Assembly (NCBI GenBank): GCA_037349105.1
Contig: JAYJMM010000036.1
Coordinates: forward strand, 5,802,001 to 5,866,000
DNA: 64,000 nt
Direction: 5' to 3'
Origin: Limnomonas spitsbergensis
Lineage: Eukaryota > Chlorophyta > Chlorophyceae > Chlamydomonadales
The stretch's first letter is position 1, and each line of letters starts with the position of its first letter. Below the pieces are notes generated by a model. It saw only the letters and a list, made by a program, of their open reading frames with translations. It did no database searches and was not told the origin of the DNA. Of this stretch, positions 44,070 to 64,000 are shown piece after piece. The position numbers were made by a program, and so were the translations under genes.

Positions 44070-47000
44070 TTAGTAAGCTGTGCACTTGGTAACATGTCGA
44101 TGCGCAAAGCTGTGTAGCTCCTGTCCCTCCTCGACCAGAACCCCGAGGTATACGCCTAGCTCATGAGCGGAGAAGGCATCAGTACAAACCAGGGCCTCCA
44201 TCACTGCATCGGTAGCAACAATAGCTGCGGCACGAAGCGCTCGCTCGTGCAGCCCAGGTGGGAGCTCTTCGCCTGAGATGCACATGACGTAGTGCAAACA
44301 TTCAGGCTTGGCTCGAGCAAAATGTATGTCAATTAAATAGGCGTAGCTTAACCTGCCAGTGTTTTTCGAAATAGGGGGGGCCTACTCCTTCACCATCTGG
44401 CTCATAAGATGGTGTCCATCACGCACAGTGGGACATGAGCTTGATATGTGCCATCCAGGGCAGGAGCTGTATATCCGATATCAATTAGCCACTCACCTGA
44501 CTCCAGGAGGGCAATATGGTAGCCTAATCGTATCAGTAAACAATGTGGCTAAATCGAAGCTAAATTATCCTTATATTAGCAGTGTCGCTCACCTGCGTCC
44601 AGGTGATGCAGATGAATTTGTAGCTGCATCACCAAAACTGAACAGTGCCGCATGCTCACCACAGTCCAGGGGACGCGGATGTATTGTATCTTAAGCACCC
44701 TAAACATAAACTTGGCCGCTCACCTGAGTCAAGGATGGCGGCTAATTCTGGAGAGCAGGTGATGACGCCCTTGGCCCGCAGAGCCGCTATGGTGGCCGGG
44801 CCTGTGACACATCGGCAGGTGAGCGTAAAATTACATAAATATGATGGCAGCTCCAATACAGTACTCATGCAGTTGACGAAGTTCCGTCACAAGCAGCAGG
44901 GCAGTAGCAGCGTCCAGCGAAGTGACCAACTTTGGCATGGGAGCGACAGGGGCTCATTTAATGCTCACTTGACTACTATTTTGGAGGGCCGCCAGGCAGC
45001 CACCACTGGGACCATTAGGAACAAACCATGCCCTACCGACAGCCAGGGGCCAAAGCAAAGGGGCACCAGCAGAAAGAAATCAGAGGAACAGGGGCCTGGA
45101 CAGAATGCTGATCCACGACCTTGGGGTGTAGCAGGGGTTACGGGAGCACCATCAGGCCGGGTGAATAATGGCCCGAGCCGCATTTACACTTACATCAGTT
45201 GTCAATACAAGCTTCCTCCCCAGCATGCGCTTCAGCTCACCTGAATCTGACGCCAGCTTGTCAGCATCAGTGAACGCGAAGCGCTCGTCCTCTCGCGAAA
45301 ACCTCCGCTGTAGCGCCGCAACCAGCGCCTGCGCCTTGCGATTGAAGGGCACCTGAGCGGTCGTTCAGGCGGTGGAGATCAGGCCACAGTAATCCTTCCC
45401 TGCCTCAATAATTGAGTTGAGCTGAGGGAAAATCATTATTTGGTAGCTAGGCCACTGTCACCTCGACCTCTGCCTCAATCACCCAGTTCAAAACTCCATC
45501 AGCCTGGACAAAGCCAGGCACACACACAAGGGGGTCACCTTCCATCCGTGCAACAGGTGACTGTAAGCCTGATCAAGGGCCGAGGGGAAAGCCATGCCAA
45601 GCTGTCGGCATTTGTTTCAGGAGCAACTATGTTTTCATCTTTCGGTACCTCAGTCCCCGGATTGATTTGCGGGTGCAGCTGATGCCTTGCCTCTTCTGTC
45701 ACCGTCCTGCTGGGCAGTGGAAGCCTGACAGCTTCAAATCTGAGAGAGCTCGGCCTACAGGATATACGACTCTGATGCATTTGTGCCGCCACGCATGTTC
45801 CTGTTAACAATCTCTGGTCACTACAAACACCTCCTCGTTCAGATGCAGTACTTCAACAATAAACAGCCCGTTCCCTCCAAGGGCATCAGCCATGCAAGCT
45901 CCTGTGGACCATGCTCAACCCTCCCGTCCTGTGCCCCCCTCAAGAGTTGCAGCATACCCCGCCTTGTAGCTACCTGCTAGCTGCCACCTGCTAGCTGTGA
46001 TGTACCTCATATACTGCCATCTCCCTCGTTTTAAACCTCGAGTGCTGACCATACAAGACCGCTCCCCAGCCTCCCGCACAGAGGGCCAACACCGCCACCC
46101 TCCTTTGCACTGGAACTTCAGTCACTTGATTAAATACCTCAGTGGCTGGCCACCACCTACCCGCCTTCAACTATTTTCTCACCTGCTGCCCCTCAAAGAG
46201 AGGGCTGTCCACGAAACCTGGTATGGATGAGGCCAGCTCCTCAACAAGTGCAGCAGCGCTAGTCCGACGGCTGCAAGAGAGGGCAGCGACATAGCGTGTG
46301 AATACACAAATCATAGTAGCGCTGACAAGAAAATTAGCAGCCAATGCCCCATGGCTCATATAAACCTCCACAGCCCTGATATAGACATGGGCCACAGCAT
46401 CTACAAGACATAAACAGCTGCAATAGTGCCAAGAGTCAATCATGGGCACCATGTGTATGGTAGCCCCGCCAAATTTCTACGAAACTCACCTCCCCACTGC
46501 CCCCAGCTGCCCCAGGATGAATTTCCCTAGTGTGCTGCTTCCCTCCGCAGACAGAGCCTCTCCTGTCTCCACCATCACCTTCTGCAGCGCCAGCACCAGG
46601 GGGTGCAGCGGACCCTGCGGACTCCACGTGAGAGGGCAGGGATATCAGCTTGTGAGTAAATGACTAGCGAGCAAGGGTGGGAGGAGGCAGGCTTGCCCGC
46701 GAGCAAGAAATCCCTCATGACATGTATCAGTCACATTGACCCCTCACTGGCTTGGAGATGGTCACGCCTGGCAGCTCAGGCAGCGCTTGATCCACGTGGC
46801 TCTCGATGGCGAAGAAGTTGTGCACATGAAACGGCGAGAATGCCTGATCAGGTGGAGAAGGCATCGAAATCATACCAACACGTCACCATCCATGTTCCGT
46901 CAACAGGTACTAGAGACAGGTCAACGGGCTGGGTTTTGCTGCCAGAAGAAGTTGTGGAATTGAGCAGTGCCATGCAGCCATGCATTGTTGCGGAATTCAT

Positions 47001-48205
47001 CAACTATGTTTGTTTATGCTGGGTCCACGCATGCAGGTAAGCCTAAACGCGCGAAGTTTGACAGTATGAACAAGTGTGACAACATCTGCGACACTATGAC
47101 AGGTCGCACGGCTGCGACACTGTGGCAGCCCAGACCGCATACGGCAGATCTGTTCACCTTCAGGAAGTGGTGGTCCAAGCGTTGCCCGCTGATGTGCATG
47201 CCCAGGAGCCCGTACTGGACGGTCTCAGCGGCGTCCCGCTTGCTCCGCTGTATCAACTCGCTGTCCCACCCACTGCCAAAGCTGAGCAGGTGATACAGTG
47301 CCAAGAAGTTGACCTGTATGTGAGACAAGCATGCGTTGTTCTGGCGTCAACACAGACATTCAGTGCATCTGAGGTTGGGACCGAGTGCCCATGGAGGGAA
47401 CATGTCAGAATTATTTATTTCTTATTGGGTTCACTATGCCATTGGCTCGCTAGGGGACATGCTAGAAATGAGAGAGCGTCATGTGTTCAGGCAGGTTCGA
47501 TTGCTTTCATCTGAGACTGTTACCGTGGCTGCATGTGAGGCTCGCTGAATTCAATCGAATTTTGAGCGAGGTGGAAGCAGGGAAGGTGAAAATCTAATTG
47601 TAACTAAAGGACAGTGAAGGAGGTACTCATGTGAAGGACTGGTGAGGACTTGGCGTGAGACAAGGTGTCTAGCGTGCCCCAGCCAGGCTGGTCGTCGGAT
47701 TTATTAAGTGCAAGCATCGGAACGGAAGGTAAGAAAAGCCACCACCACTGAAGTCCACCTTGGTTTCCAGGCATCAGGTGCACAGGCCGCACCAGCCATG
47801 CAAGACACCGTAACGACAACCATTAAGCTGGATTTAAAATGAGAAAGCGCTGCCAATTCAGGCCCACCTCATCCTCCATACTTTCAAACTTGATGGGGAG
47901 AGTGAGCGCTCGCGATGCCGCCGTCGCTGTGACCTCCCCAGCCTTCGTAGAGAGCTCCTGACTCAGCTGCAGCGCAGCTTCCAGATTGATCTGGACATGC
48001 TCATGGTACAGCCCTGTCACCTCCTTGGCGGATCTGTAAGCGATAGGTATCGAAGTCAACATTAAATGTCAGACACTTGCTTCAAGTTATTTTCGAAAAT
48101 GCGAAAGCTGCGGCCTGCAGGCAGTTAGGTCGACCTCTGCGAATGCGCAACAGGTTGTTACCTGTGCAGGCGATCCAGGTAGCTCTCTTTCGACAGTCCA
48201 GGCAT
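44070..48205 (-). CDS. QNG1: queuosine salvage protein (DUF2419), complete, nine exons
   Basis: Exons: 48205-48162, 48033-47868, 47313-47158, 46843-46748, 46614-46490, 46270-46183, 45352-45241, 44801-44724, 44272-44070 (TAA). Every junction is GT-AG and in phase, giving 355 residues, the usual size of the family. The protein begins MPGLSKESYLDRLHRSAKEV. Family blocks: LALYHLLSFGSGWDSEL, QYGLLGMHISGQRLDHHFL, ELPGVTISKPGPLHPLV, ETGEALSAEG, LVEELASSIPGFVDSPLFEG, QQVPFNRKAQALVAALQRRF, and the C-terminal ELPPGLHERALRAAAIVA and FAHRHVTKCTAY. Members release queuine from queuosine 5'-phosphate for tRNA modification. Queuine is scavenged by eukaryotes, so this fits salvage from bacteria. Assignment is by recalled family pattern. 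Confidence 0.8.
44465..44745 (-). repeat. tandem copies of the exon 8 3' edge and its splice donor
   Basis: On the minus strand the real exon 8 end is CTTGACTCAG|GTGAGCGG (donor at 44723-44722). Similar edges recur inside the intron: TGGACTGTG|GTGAGC (about 44655), TGGACGCAG|GTGAGCGA (about 44589), TGGAGTCAG|GTGAGTGG (about 44491). The first spacings are about 66 bp. Confidence 0.7.
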
Positions 48206-48424
48206 TGAAAATTTACAATTCGAAAATCGATGGTTCGATGCGGGGCAAGTTTGAAAATGAAATCACGTGAGTCTGCGTGAGTCCAGAGAGCGAGAGTCCA
48301 AGCGCGGTACAGCGGCAGGGTACAGCTGCCAGGTCTGGGACCCATGGTCACCGCCCATGCTGGAAAGAGGCATCCTGGCATCCTCCAAAGGCATCCCCCA
48401 TGCAATTATTTTAGTTGACCCAAT

Positions 48425-48490
48425 GTCAATGACGTCACACCTCTGGGCCCTGCTAAAGAAAAGGCTTGGCCACGTGGGCGCCTCCAGGGG
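48425..48490 (-). repeat. dispersed repeat arm (GGGCGCCCACGTGGCC family)
   Basis: GTCAATGACGTCACACCTCT, GGGCCCTGCTAAAG, GGCCACGTGGGCGCC. Inverted relative to the arm at 13196 and equal to the right arm of the foldback at 43623. Confidence 0.65.
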
Positions 48491-48649
48491 CCTAACCAAA
48501 GAGTTGGGAGGAAAGATGGAAAGAAGCACAGAAGGGGCGGGACAAAAGAAAGGAGGAAAAAAAGTGGGAAATAAAGAGAAGGGGCAAATCAAAAGGCTGA
48601 AAACACACAATACAAAGGAAGTTCCAACCTCTGAAAAAGTCTACGCCTC

Positions 48650-49553
48650 AACGATATCTATCACGTCGTCCACAAAGGCCAGGGCATACCACCCAAGCCT
48701 GCCCTGCTACAACTGTAAGATGTCTCTAGCACCGTTCGGAGAACCTGCCCATCCCCGCTCTCTAAGTTGATCCTGCTCGCTGGGGCATTGAAAACAAGCA
48801 TGCAGCGCGTCCTCCACATGGTCGCCGTCGCAGGCAGCACCGTCTAGTGTCAGCTGTGCTGACGGCGCCCAGCCGCAGCCTTAAGTTCGTGCGCACGCAA
48901 GAACACTCCTTTCGGCTGATGCGGTCCCTGGCCTGCGCCAGCACGGCGCCCGCCGTAGACTGAAACCAGGTGCTGTCGGCGGCCGCAGACCTGTGTTCAG
49001 TGGCAGGATCTCTGGGGTCCCCTCTGCCAGCTGCATCCAGCTGCGCCCGCTCGTAAGCTGCATCCACTAGCGCGAGCACCTCTCTGTCAGGCAGCAGCTG
49101 TAGGTCAGTTGCTGTCTGACGCAGTTTGGGATCGGCTGATCCCAGCTCCAGCTCCAGCAAGGCACCTAACAAATCACTGCACCAATTGCGCCCTCCGATG
49201 CCCTGCCTGACAGCGAGCTGCATGTCGGCCGCCATGGCTGCCGCCATGAGTGGGCTGTCTTGCTGTGCTGCTGGTGCAACCGCTGCGTTGTAGGAGCGAA
49301 GTACATGCTGCCACCAACTTTGCTGTAACGGCTGGATCTGCAGCTCCCTCATGACCCACCAACTGGCAGCGGACAGAGGTGGCCCTGCAGCCTGGCGCAG
49401 ATGCTGGAGGAAGCTGGACTGCATCTTGCTCTTGAGGCAACGCCGCGGCCTAAGGTGATCGGTGGCCCACACCACATCACCGTAGTTGGCTGCAGGCGCT
49501 GCATAGACAGACGCCAACCGGATGTGTGTAGGCAGATGATGCCTGAGGTGCAC
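48650..49553 (-). pseudogene. LINE-type ORF2 C-terminal region
   Basis: A 260-residue minus-strand frame (ATDHLRPRRCLKSKMQSSFL, ASWWVMRELQIQPLQQSWW, LLGALLELELG) resembles the poorly conserved region after the RT of non-LTR retrotransposons. Near the end another frame reads GDHVEDALHACFQCPSEQDQL, the C-terminal zinc-knuckle block typical of LINE ORF2, so a frameshift separates the two near 48,850-48,880. The RT catalytic domain is not in the window; the copy is 5'-truncated. Confidence 0.6.
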
Positions 49554-49868
49554 CTTGACCCAATGTGATCAGCACAAGCAGACAGGATGACTTATCAGTG
49601 ATCCTTGCCCGGTAATCGGTGGTGTCGAAAAATACTGGCTTATTGAATGCTTAAGGGGTCAGCTGGTTTCTTGGTTGATTCACTGCTAAAGCCGGAAGGA
49701 GTCCTGCCTTGGCGCTTGAGGGCGTAAACAATGTCCAAAGTCGTGACCGTCTTGCGCATCCGGTTGATTGAGTATCGCTCCTGGACAGGACGACCTGCTC
49801 TGTGGTTTCAACATGTGTAAAGCATGGGCGATTGGCGCGCTGCATATGCATTCAGCCTGCCTTCAGAA

Positions 49869-50340
49869 ATGGCCCGTACCAAGCAGACTACCGTAACATA
49901 TAACGGAGGCAAGGCCCCTAGAAAGCAGCTGGCCACCAAGGCAGCGCGCAATAGCGCCCCCGGCATTGGAGGTGTGAAAAAGCCGCATCGCTACCACCCT
50001 AGCACGGTTGCCATGCGTGAGATCTGCAAGTACCAGTAGTCCACTGAGCTCTTCACCCGCAATCTGCCTTTCCATAGCCAGATCGCTAAGGACTTCAAGA
50101 CCAACCTGCGTTTTTAGTCCTCAGCCGTGTTCACACTACAAAAGGCAGCTGAGACCGAGGCAGCTGATAAAAAAAATATCGAGGCAGCAAAATATTATTT
50201 CTGCCTTTGAAAATCTTCTGTTCAAGATTTCCTAAGGCAGACTGTTTTTTTAGATGTTGGTCTGCTTGAGCATCGATGCTCAAGCACCTGGTCGGCCTGT
50301 TCCAGAACACCCACCTGGCAGCCATACATGCCAAGTGCCA
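49869..50340 (+). pseudogene. histone H3 pseudogene
   Basis: MARTKQT then a divergent stretch, [40 protein letters not shown] followed by TAG (50037-50039), STELFTRNLPF, then DFKTNLRF with a second TAG (50115-50117). After KAAETEA the H3 match stops and resumes at about 50285 with LVGLFQNTHLAAIHAK. The roughly 130 bp between is unrelated insertion. The residues equivalent to R8-T11 and K27 are altered. Intronless, two stops and an insertion: a decayed gene or retrocopy. Confidence 0.9.
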
Positions 50341-50344
50341 ACAT

Positions 50345-50725
50345 CAAACCCTAAACAGACATGCCCGGACTAAATTATCCGTCTAAAATCCAGATGAAGA
50401 CACCCTAATACCCCACCCTGATTCACGACACACAGAAATTGGTCTCCTTGGGAATTAAAAAAAATTCCCTTGATGTATCACAGGTGGAATATCAGATCCT
50501 GCCCTTACCTCCTGGCCCCACGAGCACACAGTTGGTTGTCATGGGACTCATGGATCAAATCAATGGCCGCATGCCTCCGTAGCTTTTCCTTCGCTTGCAG
50601 CCCCATCTATACCTACGCCACTTGTCCCATGCCGTCTGTGTCAACGTGCTGTGCAGGGCAATTGGGCGGACCCAGGTGTGGCACAGCTGCGCTAACGACT
50701 AACCCACAGGCGCTCCTATCTTCCT
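50345..50725. other. no gene recognised
   Basis: Mixed sequence between the H3 pseudogene and a dispersed repeat. Confidence 0.35.
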
Positions 50726-50860
50726 GCCCCCTCACATAGAAGGATAGCATGGCTGCACCATGGCCCAGGCTGTGCATGGTAGCTGGAATCGAGCCTAGTC
50801 ATTCCCTACCTGCCCCAGCTCCCACGTAGCTGAGCGTTCAGCAGGGCCCAGCGGGTACCG
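50726..50860. repeat. dispersed repeat shared with 13342-13470
   Basis: CCTGCCCCCTCACATAGAAG, GGCTGCACCATGGCCCAGGC, GGTAGCTGGAAT and GGCCCAGCGGGTA are common to both. Confidence 0.8.
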
Positions 50861-51881
50861 TAGTATCAGTCCGATTTCGTCCAATAGGTCGTTTTTCAAG
50901 AAAACGAATGGCTGATTTCCACGAGATTTTCGACCGAAACAAGAAAACGAACCAAAAAACGAATGTTTTGCCCCAAAACATGAACAAATCGCCTCGCAAA
51001 AAAAGAGCACCGTGCAGGTCGCAGACTCGCTCCTTTCGCATGTAAATACTGTCGTTATGAGCGAAAAGCTGTCTTATTTTCCATCAGCAAAGGCACGGGC
51101 TGCTCTGGCACATGTTTGCCGTTTTAGTGGTTCTGAAGTAAAAACGAACCAGCGATCGTAAAAAAATTCAGCCTCCGATCAGAAAACGAAACCGTGATTT
51201 TGTTAATTAGAAGGTTTCCAAACAAAAAACGAGTTCAATGTCACGAAATTTGACAGATACTACGGTATGCACCTATCTTGGACCTTGCGCGGTCAGGATT
51301 GAGGGCTCAACCTGCACACTGCTCACTCTGGGCTGATTGCCTCGGTAGCTCAGGGCCTGTGGGGGCAGCATTGGCAGGATGGTCAACTCACTGGCTTGCT
51401 TGCATGGATGCGGTGCTGACTGCACCTCATCCAGAGGGGTCCAGGACTGAAGAGCTTCTTGAGGAAACGGTCCAGGAATGAAGAGCTACTAATGCTAGTG
51501 AATGCCCCTGATGGCTGCCCGTTCAGAGGCAAGGCCACTCAGTTGGGATCCAAGTTGGTCGTGTTCCCGTCAGCAAGGTGTTCTGTCACGAATCCTGAAA
51601 ACACGCGACAGCGTGTACGGTATTTATTTGGCGATGTGGAGGACTTGTTTCACCCTGTTGTATTGTACCTGCCAGTGCTCGCTGCGGTCCTGAGCTTTGA
51701 TACATGTGCTGATGAGTGTGGACTTGGTTCACACCTCTAACTTCTGAAATCTCTTGAAATTCGGTCCTCTGCAAGCGCTACATAGGTCGATGGTATCCTG
51801 ATTCATCTCGCGCTTCATCCGAAACAACCTACCCTGGGTTGACACCACCTAGCTAGCTAACTCATCCTAGTACAGCAGCAC
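50861..51881. other. region upstream of the USP7-like gene
   Basis: 50,880-51,250 is rich in AAAACGAA/CGAAAC words on both strands, a low-complexity block. The remainder up to 51881 shows no exon. The promoter of the USP7-like gene should be here, but I cannot identify core elements. Confidence 0.35.
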
Positions 51882-63916
<12,035 letters not shown>

Positions 63917-64000
63917 GTGAGCTACTGGGGGGATGGCAGGAAGTAGAGGACGGGGGGGGGGGGCAGCAGGGAATAGGAGGGACAGTGGAGAAGGGGGGAC
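63917..64000 (+). other. start of intron 17
   Basis: GTGAGC donor followed by G-rich sequence with a G11 run; the gene continues past the window. Confidence 0.8.

Noticed and set aside
51336..51370. tRNA-like A-box (GCCTCGGTAGCTCAGG)
   Set aside because: No B-box or cloverleaf follows, so no tRNA is called. No rRNA was seen either.

Overview
The window is nuclear DNA of a eukaryote. Genes are split into many short exons with GT-AG introns (one GC-AG), there is a Ty3/Gypsy chromovirus, 3-bp-TSD MITEs, LINE fragments, a histone H3 pseudogene and very many minisatellites. The plant-type MATH-USP gene (closest in my reading to UBP12/USP7), the chromodomain retrotransposon and the roughly balanced base composition suggest a green alga or another early-branching member of the green lineage with a repeat-rich genome. 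That assignment is inference.

Layout. 1-16.2 kb: nested transposons. A first Ty3 3' end and LTR (1-480), a hAT-like fragment, a minus-strand Ty3 half (LTR, gag, protease; 1.4-4.2 kb) and a plus-strand Ty3 half (RT remnant, RNase H, integrase, chromodomain; 5.15-7.96 kb). The 3' UTR of the latter is split by a 7,718-bp TIR element (8114-15831) with a TA duplication. That element carries two gene-like cargos (an unknown minus-strand gene and a 2OG-oxygenase-like gene), a 212-bp MITE and several minisatellites. 16.8-18.6 kb: three copies of a 540-bp MITE, one nested in another, with an intact empty site in the third. 18.6-23.7 kb: gene-poor, with tandem repeats and one exon-like piece. 23.7-31.6 kb (minus): a DOT1-like methyltransferase followed by a Ulp1/C48 peptidase, and upstream nine tandem, phase-0, 53-codon exon copies. 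31.7-37.7 kb (plus): a transposase-like gene of at least nine exons with one in-frame TAG, with long polypyrimidine tracts inside and after it. 37.7-44 kb: gene-poor, dispersed repeats. 44.1-48.2 kb (minus): a complete nine-exon, 355-residue queuosine-salvage (DUF2419/QNG1) gene. 48.4-51.8 kb: LINE 3' end, H3 pseudogene, dispersed repeats. 51.9-63.9 kb (plus): 17 exons encoding the first 659 residues of a USP7/UBP12-type deubiquitinase that runs off the window.

Exon models were built by hand. Each reported junction in the QNG1-like, USP7-like and transposase-like genes keeps reading phase, which is the main support. The most unusual theme is that introns of the two housekeeping genes contain tandem or degenerate copies of the adjacent exon edges, including the splice sites. 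One of these is an in-frame 123-bp duplication of the USP catalytic-His exon start. The second theme is tandem duplication of whole exons (27.1-31.3 kb).
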